Below the pieces are notes generated by a model, which worked only from the letters and a program-made list of their open reading frames with translations, had not been told where the DNA came from and did not search any database. Source: Hippopus hippopus (taxonomy: Eukaryota > Mollusca > Bivalvia > Cardiida > Cardiidae). From it: a stretch of DNA of 64,000 nt. The stretch's first letter is position 1; every line of letters starts with the position of its first letter. The translations under genes and the position numbers were made by a program. The DNA lies in NCBI GenBank assembly GCA_946811185.2, contig OX328096.1, positions 65,432,845-65,496,844 on the forward strand, written 5' to 3'. Positions 1 through 13,100 of the stretch are shown one piece after another.

Positions 1-341
1 TCACAATGTTAGATCAAGAGTTTTAACTTTGAATTTCCTGTCTGCTCCATATCTCTTTTAACCCTTGAAGGATTTTCATTAAACTTTTGTCAAATATTAA
101 CCATAGTTAGACTGTATGCAAAGTGTATATTTCAACTGCTGTTCCATTTGTTTCCTTAAATTTGTCTGCTGCAAAGCATGAAATGTCAGTAACGTGGAAA
201 GGGTTAAACTGACTTTTCCTCTCAACAACCATAGATATGGATGGATGGATGGCTTTGTGTTTTATGTCCGTCAACAGTATTTCAATCATGATACCACTAT
301 GGAAGGGTGATTATAAAAGGCTCAATGCAATAAAGTGCTGT

Positions 342-539
342 TTAAGCCTGTACCACGCAACCCTGGCTTTTAATGACCCTGAGAAAGAAGCCTTTTGAAA
401 ACATTGTGGGAATAGGAGAAAATACTGTTTTCTACCCTGCCATAAACAAATTTCAAATTTTGAGTCATATTTATTTTGTTGTATGCAAATTTTTCCAAAT
501 TGGACAAATATAAAATTTTGTCATTTGATGAAGAGTTAA
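342..539 (+). repeat. TTAA-MITE copy, centre deleted
   Basis: Reference description of the family: TTAA target, CCCTTTACCACACAATCCCG left end, GAAAACATTGTGGGAAAAGG-type central hairpin, right end TTGTCGTTTGGTAAAGAGTT, about 220-230 bp. This copy has lost the second half of the hairpin. Confidence 0.7.
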
Positions 540-1123
540 GTCCAGCAAGAATCAAACCAGAGACCGTGATCCAAAGTTGGGAGCACTTAATTACTTGGCC
601 ACCTGGATGCTTTTACATGCAAAAGTTTCACCACTCTGACTGTCATTCTGGGGCGGGGGAGATAGCTGTCCTTCAGACTGCCTTCATGTTTAAGTTTAAA
701 TGCATTTTAACACCCACATTGTTTACTTGTGGCTAAATTTAAATGAATTTTTAACAAGCACATTGTTTACTTTTGGCAGCCACTGAGCCTTCAGTGGATG
801 AACAAAATTAATGGAGAATTTTTTTCAGTTGTAATTTTATTTTTCTTGTTTCCTTGTTTGCTTCCTTTGGCAAGTTCTTTGAAATGCCCAATCTGAAATA
901 ACTCTTTTTCAAAGGATAGAAATATACCAGAATCTCTATAGCTCCTTGGTGTGCAATGGTTGGTTTTGGATATCTGGCACACAATAGGTTAAAAAAAGTG
1001 ATTAAACAGGACTGATATTGTGTAGGGTTACAATCTGCCATGGGCAAGCATTTATTTATGTATTTATAGATGTATTAACAATTCAGTAAGAGCAACTTTA
1101 CTATAAGCTTAATTAATCAACTG

Positions 1124-1262
1124 TTAACTCTTTACCACAACAATGTTTTGGACTTATCCAAATTAAACACATTTGCTGACGTAAATTTAAGTATGGCTCA
1201 ACTTATGGAATTCTTTTATAAAAGGGTAGAAAACTGTGGGAAAAGGAGAAAATGCAGTTTAC
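1124..1262 (-). repeat. TTAA-MITE, truncated
   Basis: Starts TTAACTCTTTACCAC and ends at the left arm of the hairpin (GGGAAAAGGAGAAAATGC). Confidence 0.65.
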
Positions 1263-1474
1263 CATGTAATTAAAAATTAGAATTACATAAATATGGTAAA
1301 GGGTTGGATCTCAGTTCTGTTTCTAAATTCCATGACTAGCTGTTTGATTGGTTAACACAAAATTGCTTAGTCAATCATATGGCCAATACTGAAATTCAGG
1401 TTTGAAATAAAATTTAGAATTTATGGTGAATATTCCCTCAGTGCTTAATTCCAACTTGTACTATCTGATATATT

Positions 1475-1784
1475 AGCCCAGCTGTTCCTGAAGAAATGTT
1501 GAGGTATTGCCATAGCCCTAGGGTCGTCTGTTTCATGGCGCAAAAACTGACATTTTCAAAAGCTTTGACATTTTATAATATCTCTATCATTACTGAAGAT
1601 ATTTACATGTGTTTCAAACTTTGACTAACAGTAAATGTTAGCTATCCAAAGGGGAACCTCTACAACAGGAGCAGGTAACCATCAAATTATTTTTGATACA
1701 GCTATGCCCCTTTTTCAACTTATAATTTTCACTAAGAGCAACTGCAGTCGAGTGTTGGCACCTGCTAGTGGTATTCTTGTTACT
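1475..1784 (+). mobile_element. Pearl/HINE-like element, family I (short, no array)
   Basis: Head AGCCCAGCTGTTCCTGAAGA, TTGCCATAGCCCTAGGGTCG, CAAAAACTGACATTTT and tail GTTGGCACCTGCTAGTGGTA followed by TTCTTGTT. Same order as the copies at 30857 and 56924. Confidence 0.55.
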
Positions 1785-2425
1785 GCAAAGAGTTATTTTT
1801 GTAGATCTATCTATGTGAGCTTCTCTTTTAATGATTTTTGTTAGTTGCCTGTGTTTTGGGTGATCCTAATGAAAATTGATTCTAAAATAGATTTAGATTT
1901 TCACTAACTAGTGTTTTAACCTTTTTTTCCCCTGTGTATCCAAGTATATTGTAATATCTTGATAAGTAGATGCAGCTGTAATGATGTAATGAAATCTTTT
2001 AATACAAAGCAGATCCTCACTGTGGAGAGAATTTTTTATTCTAAAATAATTGCCTCTTCTTAGAAGTCCACTGTAGTGAATATTCATAAGAATTGGACTT
2101 ACATTATTATTGCTTACATTATTTGTGGAAGTTTTTTTTTTTGGTTGCTGGACTCCTGTATTTATTTTATCTTTGTCAGCGGCATTATAGTGTTGTGCAG
2201 TTACTAGAATCTTCACAGTAACTATTTTGTCCTTTGTTTTGAAAGTGACTTTTAGTTGAATATATGAAATTTGTTTCAGCAATTTCATATACAGTCCAAC
2301 CTGTGTTAAGCAAGCACTTAAGGGATGCTGAAAATGTATTGCTTAAGACAGGTGCTTGCATAACACCAGTACTCTTCAACATAATAATTATTTGCCTAAC
2401 TGTGACCTCAATCTTTTATGCTTGC

Positions 2426-2653
2426 TTAACCCTTTACCAAACAGTCCCGAGTCTTAATGACGGTCACAGAGATGGCTTTGGAAAACAATTTAGGAAAAGG
2501 AGAAAAAGCTGTTGACCAGCATTTTCTCTTTTTTCACAATGTTTTCTACCGTTTCAGAGACAAATCCAATAATTTGAGCCACATCTAATTTGTCATCAGC
2601 ATAGGCTTTCAGTTTGGACTAGTCTAAAATTTTGTCGCCTGGTTAATGGTTAA
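2426..2653 (+). repeat. TTAA-MITE, full-length
   Basis: TTAACCCTTTACCAAACAGT to TTGTCGCCTGGTTAATGGTT with both TTAA sites. Confidence 0.85.
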
Positions 2654-3099
2654 TACATGTTGCTTGCCTAATAGAAGTGACCGCTGTGACAGGTTTTACT
2701 GTGCTTCAAACTTGCATACCAAGGGCTATCCTGAAGTTTGTGGACAAATTGATTTATTTTTTATTTATTATTGTATATTAACAAAAACTTCACATCTTTA
2801 GCATTTATATACTGCACATCAACATTTTAATAAGTCAAATAATTTCAAACGATCAGACAGAAGTTACATTAACCATAGCAACGTACCTATAAGGACAGTG
2901 CCGCACCATGAAATTTTAAACAATGTTATTGGTTTTCATCTTAGTAGAATTCATCGATTTTCTTTAAATTATGTGGGAAAGTATTTGATATTGATGTGAC
3001 ATTACTTATGGTTGCAAACATGAACATATTTGTTTATTACATACATCCATTCTAATAAAAGAGAGTTCTGAAATCAAGATGTAAAAATGTTGTTTGAAG

Positions 3100-3530
3100 A
3101 AAAGTTAAACAACAGACAATTATTCAATTCTGTCTTGGTCTTGTACATGCCAGTTCAAACTATAGGCATGTTAAATAGATCAACAAAGAAGCAATCTGTT
3201 GCATGATCTTTAGTGTACAAATGGCATAAGCGATGCACTAAAGGACGGGAAACAATAATGGATGATGATAGATGTTGTGCCCAGTGTCAAAATCCGAAAC
3301 AAGTGATGTTAAGTTGGTAAAAGATCCTCTTGATGTGGACCAGAGCGTAACTATGCATGAACTTTGCAGTGAATTAGACATGGGTTACGGGACAGTTCGC
3401 CGGATTCTGAAACACAAACTGCACATGATTAGAGTAAGTGCACATAGGGTTCCGTGGTCACTGAAAGATTTTGAGATGGAGCGACAAGTCACAGATTCAA
3501 AAAAATTCTTAAACAGTGTGCACTTTTAAG
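3100..3530 (+). pseudogene. Decayed mariner transposase N-terminal fragment
   Basis: Three frames are needed to read it: QQTIIQFCLGL near 3108, VYKWHKRCTKGRE at 3213, then MHELCSELDMGYGTVRRIL and HRVPWSLKDFEMERQ up to 3530. These match the two HTH regions and the WVP linker of mariners, with stops and frameshifts. The catalytic domain is absent. A different, much older lineage than the intact element at 47633. Confidence 0.6.
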
Positions 3531-3761
3531 AAAAACTAATGTCGGGACCTCATTTGAAATTTGATGTGTGGCTCATTGCTGTGCATAGCATCCACCTATT
3601 TCATGTAAATTGCTCCTAAGTTCATATTTTGACTGAAATTTTGAATACAGTTCTCAGTGATACCAAAATATATACTCATAAAGTTTCAGACTAATCCAAT
3701 GATTTGTGATAATTTCTTTACGTTTGTCCACGAACTTCTGGAAAGCCCTTCGTACGTACAA

Positions 3762-3908
3762 TGCTGGTACAGTATTTCCTCCTTTTTTCCACAGTGTTTT
3801 CCATCATATCCAAAACAACTTCCATCATTTAAGTCACATTTAAATTGTCATCTGCTAATACTTTGAATTTGGACTAGTCCCAAGTTTTGTTGTTTGGTAA
3901 AAAGTTAA
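3762..3908 (+). repeat. TTAA-MITE, right half
   Basis: Ends TTGTTGTTTGGTAAAAAGTTAA 34 bp before the NCX exon at 3943. Confidence 0.7.
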
Positions 3909-3942
3909 ACTGTCGGCCATACATGGTTATTTTTTATTTCAG

Positions 3943-4139
3943 CTGTATGACACAATACAGCTTCATCCTGAAGAACGTGCTGAGAAAGATGTCGCTGTTA
4001 TGTCCAAGGATCACTCAGCCGGAGGGACAAAAGCTGTTGTTGAGTTCACAGCAGCAGAAATTGCTGTCCTTGAGAATGAAGGCAAGGTTAGAATTGGACT
4101 TAGACGCTACGGAAGGAAGGACATACCAGCCACTATACA
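3943..4139 (+). CDS. NCX exon a: end of pre-CBD loop and start of Calx-beta 1
   Basis: Acceptor TTTATTTCAG before 3943 and donor CA|GTAAGT after 4139. It encodes 65 residues plus two bases, including FTAAEIAVLENEGKVRIGLR, the first strands of Calx-beta 1. A longer open frame over the same bases in another phase is a shadow. A TTAA-MITE ends 34 bp upstream. Confidence 0.88.
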
Positions 4140-7100
4140 GTAAGTTTATTCAGTTGACAATATTCAAAACATGCAGGAGATATTATTTGGTTATTATATT
4201 ATTAAAGATGCTTTGATACAAAACAGAATTCTATTGGATTTGTGCACTGTATACCCAGTTAATTAGAATAGACTGGTTCTGCAGTTAACAAATCCATTAC
4301 TTCTTATCTCCAGTAGTGGAAATCTGGAAGTTAAAGCTTGCGGCAGGAACTATTACCTGGACTTTGTTTATACAAAAATCACTGGCAACATATACCGAAT
4401 ACCATAAAACACAACTATCATGAAGTTATCATTTCAGCTGCATTTAATTTGTCATCTGCAAATGCTTTCAATTTGGTCCAGTCTAAAATTTTGTCGTTTG
4501 GTGAAGAGTTAAGTGCATGTGAGATAATGGTTCACTTCAGGTTATCCCTTTTCAAAAAAATCCCAAGTTTTTACGACTTTGAGGTAGAGGCCTTTTGAAA
4601 ACATTATGGGAAAAGTAGAAAATGCAACATTTTCTATTTATCCCAAAATGTTTTCCACCCTGTCAAAGTGCTTCAGTCCATTTGTATCATTTCCATAGTT
4701 GGCATCTGCAGATCCTTTCAATTCTGGAAAAGTGAAAAAATTTGTTGTGTGGTAAAGAGTTATACATGTTTTTCAGCGTGGAAACCTGTAATGGAACAGC
4801 ATTGGCTGGGGAGGACTATAGACCTTTCTCAGAAGATGTGACCTTTGCCAAGGACGAAGAACTTCGTCAAGTCTTTATTGAGATTGTGGACGACTTTGAG
4901 TGGGAACCTGATGAGTATTTCCTTGTCCGACTTGTCAAACTCGAGGGAGAGGAGCATTCACACACGGCTGTCGGAAATTGCTCCATCTGTATTGTGACTA
5001 TTATTAATGATGACGGTGAGTTTATGTGCATGTCTGTTTGCGTCTTTATCATCTTTTTACTCTTAACCACATGACAAAAATTTAGACTTGTCCAATTTGA
5101 AAGCATTTGCAGATGACATTTTGAATGCAGTTTAAATGATGAAACTTGTCCTTGGTAGGGTAGAAAACATTGTGGGAAAAGAAGAAAATGCTGGTTACCA
5201 GCATTTTCTACTTTTCCCACGATGTTTTCAAAAGCCTTCATCCTGAGGGTCATAAAAACTCGAGCTTGTGCAATAAGGGGTTAATATGTCTTTACAATAT
5301 GACAGCAGTTTACAGTGGTCCATATTGAAAGCATTTGCAGAAGACACTTTAAATTTGGCTTTAAAGATTGGCTTTGCTTGAGAAAGGGTAATAAGTATTG
5401 TAGAAAAAGGAGAAAAAGCTGGTTGCCATGATTTTCTCTGTTTCCCACAGTGCTTTCAAAAGCCTTTGTTTCCAGGGACATAACAAGAAGGGATCATTTG
5501 GTTAACTCTTTCGGCCCCAAATATATAAACTTGATCCTTTTCAGTGCCTGAAAATAGAATCCACTGAGACTCAGAAGGATTTTTGTCTCATTGGCTTGAC
5601 TAAACAAGCGGATGAAATAGATTCAAGATCAGACTGCACATTCTGTGCAGTCTGATCTTGATCTATGCTATCTGCAAAAGTCCCTTTTTTTGCCTATGGT
5701 GCCAAAAGGGTTAAAGATTATAATATTTTATTTTTGGTCTTATTTCTAGACTGAAAATATGTTCTTTTGATTTATTTGGCACTCTGTTTGGTTAGTTATC
5801 TGAAAGATGGCAAAACTTCAGGCTTTCAAAGTTGACAGCAATTGTAGATGACAAACTAGTTGTGGCTCAAATAATGGAGTTGTCTGTGATTGGGAAGAAA
5901 ATATTGTGACTAAGGGTGAAAAAGCTGGTGACTAGCATTTCCTTCTACCCCACAAGGTTATCAAAAGCCCTTTTACATTAAGGTTGTTATTACACAAGAT
6001 TATGCGGAAAAGATAAAACAAATTATGGACTTCACAAGCCCCACACAATCCAAAGTTTTTATGACCTTGAGAGAGAAGGCTTTGAAAAAAATCAAGGGAA
6101 AAGGATAAAATGCTGGTAACCTGCATTTTCTCCTTTTCCCACAATGTTTTCTACGCTTTCCAGAATAAATTTCAATGCTTGGGTCTGCAAATGATTTCAA
6201 TTTGGACAATTCTAAAATTTTGTTGTTTGGTAAAGAGCTAACAACTGTATATAATCAACAGAGCCTGGAAAACTTGAATTTGCTAAGCCCAGTTTGGTTG
6301 TCAAGGAAAGTTACTACAATGCCCGAATCCCTGTGAACAGAGTCGGTGGATGTGACGGACATGTCAGTGTGAAATGGAGGACAACGGATATTACAGCTTT
6401 TGAGGGCAAGGACTTTAAAGGACGTGAAGGCGTGTTGATGTTTGATAACCAGGAGACACAATGCTTCATTGATATACCTTTGTACGAAAGCAAGGTAAGT
6501 GGCCTAGTAGTGATAGATTTTGAATGTTTTTGGCCAGTACAAACCATGTTTTAGTATCATTCCAGTTATAAACAACAAGACTGTGAAAAGGGCACTTAAT
6601 GCATCTGCAAAAAGATCAACCCATGTCAGCCTGTGCAGTCTGCACAGCCTGACATGGGTCAACACTTTTTGCTTTTTGTAAATTTTTCTGCATGGTAATG
6701 AACCATTCTACCTCCAGATCCAGTTGATTGTTAGACTAAATGGATTTTATGGATCCATAGTTATGTGCTGACTTGCTTGGTATAATGCATCATGGAGATC
6801 CATTATACCCCATTTTGCAAGAGCATGGCTCAAATATTTTTTCATTGTCATTCAGCACTATAGACCATGAATTCATAATACTATTGTATGTATTTACTTT
6901 AGAAGTGTTGAAGAAAAAAGAGACTTACTACATGAGCTATACTGTGGCAAAAACGGGTTTAACCCTTTCCCAAACAATCTCTGGTTTTCATGACCCTGAA
7001 AAAGAAACCTTTTGAAAACATCATGGGAAAAGGAGAAAATGCTGGTAACCAGCATTTTCTCCTTGTCCCACAATGTTTTCTACCCTCCCAGAACAAATTT

Positions 7101-10100
7101 CAATTTTTGAGTCATGTTAATTTTGTCGTCTGCGAATGCTTTCAATTTGGACCAGTCTAAAATTTTGTCATTTGGTAAAGAGTTAATACATCTCTTTGAT
7201 GCATTATACCAAGCAAGTTGTCTCATAATTATTGATCCATAAAAGCAATTTTGTCCAAAGACCATGTGAATCCTGAGGAAGAATGGTCCTTAGACGTGTA
7301 GAAAATTCTCCAAGAGCACGAAGTTTTGACACGGGCAGTCCTAGGTAGATACTTTTTGCAGATGCATTGAATCCTGTGTTCACCTAGCATGGCTCATATA
7401 ACGCTAGCATACAATCAAGAGGACAGGTTTTGTTTGAAGACGAGACAGTAAATATGACTAGGTCATAAGCAGAAAGTATAAGTTGAGCAAGTTTATCTAT
7501 TTTCTGCATGATTTATTGCAGCTTTTTTTAATTGTTTTTACATTATCATGAATAGTGAATAGTTCTACTAGTTCCCAACACTGTTGGCAAAATCATAGAA
7601 AAAGCAACAATTTAGTTCAGTAAGTGTTTTCCCACAGTAATAGAATGCAAATGTCTACAGCTGTATTCATGTGTACAAGCCCTTCTGATTTGTATCAACC
7701 CTATACCACACAATCACAAGTTTTAATGACTCTAAGGAAGAAGACTTTTGAAAACATTGTTGGATAAGGAGATAATGCTGGAAACCAGCATTTTCTCCTT
7801 TTCCCACAATGTTTTCTACCAAGACAATTTTTTATCATTTGAGCCATGTTTAAATTGTCGTCTGCATATACTTTCAATTTGGATAAATCTACATATGTTG
7901 TGTAGTGAAAGGGAGAAACAGAAATGCTTTATAAATCATAACCAGGTATGTGTGTTGTATTTCAGAAAAAAGAAAGAGATGAGTCGTTTGCGATTGAACT
8001 GGGTGAGTGCGACGGGGGAGCGGAGCTTGGAAAGATTAAGAAGACCATAGTTACAATTGTAAATGATGATGGTAAGTGTTTTTGTCCTTATGTCTTTACC
8101 AAGCAACAAAATTTTTACTTGTCCAAATCCAAAGCATTTGCAGACGACAGATCATTGAGTTTGTGTATGGAAAGGTAGAAAACATTGTGAGAAAATGCCT
8201 GGTTACCAGCATTATCTCATTTTCCCACAATGTTTTCAAAAGCTTTTTTCTTCAGGATCATTAAAACTTGTGGTTGTGTGGTAAAGGGTTAAATGGTTGA
8301 CCTTAGTACAGAACATTGTTTTTGTAAAAACTGATTGTCACACTGTTGCACATGCAGGATTTGCATCAGCCAAGTCTTGCATAAGTTATTTGAGATAAAA
8401 TTGTACTAAAAAGGTCCAGAAAAATATTAATAAAGCGAGCCATTGGAGAGCTTGATAACAATTTTTCTGTTGGAGGTTGATTATATTTTATTTCAATAGC
8501 CATTGCTTGTCAGATCCTTTTTATCGCAGAAATAAGATGAACCTTAGCTTAACCACAAATGTCAGCTATTGACAGTTGTATTGACTGAGAAATAGTTAAG
8601 ATACAGCAGGCAAGAATACATGCTGTGGCATCACAAACTCTTATCTGAAACATATTTAAGATTAAAAAAAAAATCTGTAATGGCTATATTACACTGAAAA
8701 AAAGGGAGGCTATGTGATCAGTGATGAGTCTACATATCAAGACTAACAATCTGATCAGATGACTTGTCTTGCAAGTAAGAGTCAGAATTGAATTTGAAAG
8801 GTTTAGTGTATATGGCACATTGGACACCATGAATTGATGCAGTTTATGTTGAAAATAATGCTTTGTTACACTTAATTTGCCACATCATTGCCATCTCTCA
8901 TCATACAGACTGACAATTTTAGTAGTGAATTGTATAATCTATATGTTAACTTTCAAAATGCTCAGGATTGTCCGGCAAGAAAGCAAAGAAAAAAGAAACA
9001 TTAGAATAATGATGAGATTTGAATGAGCAAGAAAGTAACGTTGTGCAATTTAGAGTTTGACATACATGTGAGCAATACTCTGGTAAAAGGGGGCTTTATG
9101 TATCTCTGTGATGCTTTATACCTAACAAACCATCAGATAATCAGCCTCTTTTTTTAAACAACCGACTAAATCATAAGGTAGACTGGTCCTTCGACATACA
9201 GAAAATTGACCAATAGCGAAAAGTTTCGGCCCAGGTCAGCCTGTGTGGGTTGCGCAGGCTGACCTGGGTCGATACTTTTCGCAGATGCATTAAGCCCCCT
9301 TTTCACAGAGCATGGCTCATGTGAATGTGTCATGCTCTGTGAAAAGGGGGCGTAATGCATCTGTAAAAAGTATTGACCCAGGTCAGCCTGCGCAGTACGA
9401 GCAGGCTGACCTGGTTCAAAACTTTTTGCTTTTGGTCAATTTTTGCCTGTCCAAGGACCAGCGTACCTCATGAGTCAGTCGATTGTTATACAGCATGGAT
9501 TTTATGAATCCATAACAATGTGATGACTTGCTTGGTCGATGTATGGCAGAGATGCATTGAACCCCATTTTGCCTGAGAATAGCTCATAATTATCTGATTC
9601 TTCCAAATTGCTCAGGATTGTCCAGCAAGAAAACAAAGAAAAAAGGAACATTGAAATGTTGGTGAGATTCAAATGAGCAAGAGAGTAATATTGTGTAATA
9701 CAGACTTTGATATATAGGTAGTTTGAGGTTCATAGGGACCCCCTGAATTTTGAAATATCTTAAAAAATGCTTTAGCTATTGTACTGAAAATTTGTATAGT
9801 TAATAATATTACCTTTACCAACTCTGGGTAAAATTTTCAGAATCTTCGATAACTTAGTTTGACTTTTTTGCATTCAATGCAATGTTAAAAAGTATGAACA
9901 AAACAGCTTAAAAACGGTGGGAGGGTTGAAGGCTATTCCGAGTAAAGGGTTTACCTGTTTATGGAAACAATTCTCATGCAAGTACAGTAACTGTGGTGTG
10001 GGTTGTTTGAATAGTAAAAACTTCAACTTTTGAGGCCCAGATCTCATTTCATATTTTGGTTTTATTTTAATGATTCAATATTGGAGACTTGCACACACTT

Positions 10101-13100
10101 GTTTACACTTTTTTTTTTCCACACCCAACTATAGATGTTTTTTTCCGAAACGCAGTCAAACTCTGGCTCACATCATGTCAGCAATAAAATGAAGAAGGGT
10201 GAATTATATGAAATGGTTAAGTTCCATAAACAAGCTCTAAAGTATTTTGTAAATGAATTTTTACGGTCAAAGCGACACAGTGTCTTAAAGACTACCACCC
10301 GATGAGTGTGACCATAATACAATTGAACTAATTTTAGGCGAACTGAAAAAATCGTAGCGAAAAACAATTCAAAACAAACCATGAAAGACCTTTAAATCTA
10401 AGTGTCAGGTGGTTTGGAGCATATCTCAACAGAAGTGGTATAAAAACTTGAAGCCATGCTGAAAATAAAATTTAATCAAATATTGAAGAACAGACACCAT
10501 ATAAGAAAACAATGGACAAATCATTTTTGACTTAAAAGTTTGAATGAAAGAGAGCGATATCTATGGTAAAGTATAGAACTATATTATTTGTACAAAAACA
10601 ATTTCAGGGCCTCATATTTAATTGAATTGAGGTACTGAAGTCATGCACTTGTCCAGTTATGTTTGCAGTTCTGGTCACTGTGCGAAACCGTTGGAGAATG
10701 TTAAGCTTCAGAGCAAAAATTTAACACTACTGGAATAGGATAAATGTTCTTTATTGCAGAAGAAAAATTCTAATTTTCACTGTGAGAGTTGGTAAGGTCA
10801 TTTTAAAAGACCTTGAAAAGTTTTATAAAAATCAATGCAGGATTTTTCAAGATATTTAAAATTCAGGGGGTCCCTATGAACTGCAAACTACCTATACATG
10901 TACTGTATATATGGGCCATGCTCTGTGAAAAGGGGGTGTAATGCATCTGCAATAAGTATTGACCTAGGTCAGCCTGTGCAGTTTGCACAGGCTGACCTTG
11001 ATCGATACTTTTGGCTTTTGGTCAATTTTCTGCATGTCCAAGGACCATGGTACCTCAGGATTCAGCCAGATTTTGTAAAAAATGGATTTTTTGGATCCAA
11101 AATCATATGATGACTTGCTTGTTATGATGGATCAGGGAGATGCATCAAAACCCCTTTTGCCAGTGCATGGGCCATTTGTATCCAAAATAATTACCATTCA
11201 TTTATGTACTTATTTTTCATGGATTTCTATCCTTTTATGGAAAACACTCTGGACATACATGGATGAATTCTTAACCTCCTCTTAACCTTACAGAATTCAA
11301 TGGCATTGTGAGCAGACTGTTGAATCTGACTATTGCTAACTTGGACTCACTGCAACTAGAATCCAGTAGCTGGGTAGAACAGTTCAGAGAAGCAATGAAT
11401 GTCAATGGCGGAGACATAGAAAATGCCACGTTCCTGGATTATATCATGCATTTTCTGACCTTTGGATGGAAGGTAAGAATCTTATAATATGTTACCTACG
11501 AGTAGGTAACTTTTAAGTGGTTTGCAGCAGTCTTCTTTCAGAAACATCGTGACTTAATTCTTTTCCAAACGTCAGATATTTAGACTGGTTCAAATTGAAT
11601 TATTTGTAGACGACATGTTAAATGTTGCTGAAACAATAGAATTTGTCTGTAAAAGGGTAAAAAACATTTTGGGAAAAAGAGAAAATACTGGTTACCAGCA
11701 TTTTCTCCCTTTTCCTGTATTCAAAAGGCTTCTTCCTTAGGATCAGTAAAAGTCGGGATTGTGTGAGGGGTTAACTATGTGTAGGTAATTTTTAGGTGTC
11801 TTGCAGCAGGCTTCTTTTAGAAACACAGTGGCTTAACCTTTAACCAAGTAATCCTAACTTTAATGACCTTGGGGTAGAATGCTTTTGAAACCATTGTGGG
11901 AAAAGGAGAAAATGCTTGTAATCAGCATTTTCTTCTATTCCCACAATGTTTTCTGTCTTTCAAAAGACAAACTTCATCATTTTAGATATATAATTTGTCG
12001 TCTGCAAATCCATTTAATTTGGACGAGTTCCAATTTTTGTTGTCTTGTAAAAACAAGCAATGTTTCTTTTGGCCATAATGTTTTCAAATGTTTTTCTATA
12101 TTTTGATTAACCCAGTTACCATGAATTTATTCATAATTTAACAGACAGTAACAATAAGTATACATGTGTTGCATATCGAAACTTCTATGAAGCTATAATG
12201 TCTGCAAGAATATTTTGCAAAGTTCTGGTAACAGAAACTCCAGGAAAGTATGGATAGGTGCACTGGCCACTGCAATGTAATTGGAATAATGTTAAAAATA
12301 GCATTATCCTACATACAATCAATCATTCAATATATCAGATGATTTCCTCTATATATTACAGATCATTTTTGCATTTATACCTCCTTCCAAATACTGGGGT
12401 GGTTGGCCAACCTTCCTCATTTCACTGTCACTCATCGGAGTTCTAACTGCACTCATTGGAGATTTGGCTGGAATTTTCGGCTGCTTGATTGGACTCCCTA
12501 AAGCTATAACTGCCATCACATTTGTTGCCTTGGGAACCAGTATGCCTGATACATTTGCCAGTAAGACGGCGGCCATCATGGAGAGGACAGCTGACAGCTC
12601 TGTTGGTAACGTAAATGGCAGCAACTCTGTGAACGTGTTCCTTGGGCTTGGACTACCCTGGGTTATAGCGAGTATCTACTGGGCTTTACAGGTAGGTTTA
12701 AATCTTTACCACACAATCCCGAGTTTTAACAACCCTGATAAAGAAAGCTTTTGAAAGCATTGTGAGAAAAGGAAAAATGCTGGTAACCAGCATTTTCTCC
12801 TTTTCTCACAACATTTTCCACCTTATCACAAACAGAAATCATCATTTTTATCAGATTTATTTGTGTGGCTTTTTTTCTTCAGATCGTTAAAACTTAGGAT
12901 TTTGCATTACCAAGATAACAAACAATCCGGAGTTTTAACGACCCAGAAAGAGAAAAGCTCTTGAAAATGTTGTGAGAGAAGGATAAAATTTTGGTAATCA
13001 GTTTTCTACTTTATCAAAGACAGAAATCATCATTTTAGCCAAATCTAATTTGTGGTCTGCAAATAACCACACAACAAAATTTTAGACTTGTCCAAATCCA

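Noticed and set aside
1..3942. Search for further N-terminal NCX exons
   Set aside because: No alpha-1 motif or membrane segments with splice sites were recognised; the missing exons probably lie left of the window.
3887..4216. 109-codon ORF over the first NCX exon
   Set aside because: Wrong frame; the exchanger frame is offset and continues across the splice junctions.
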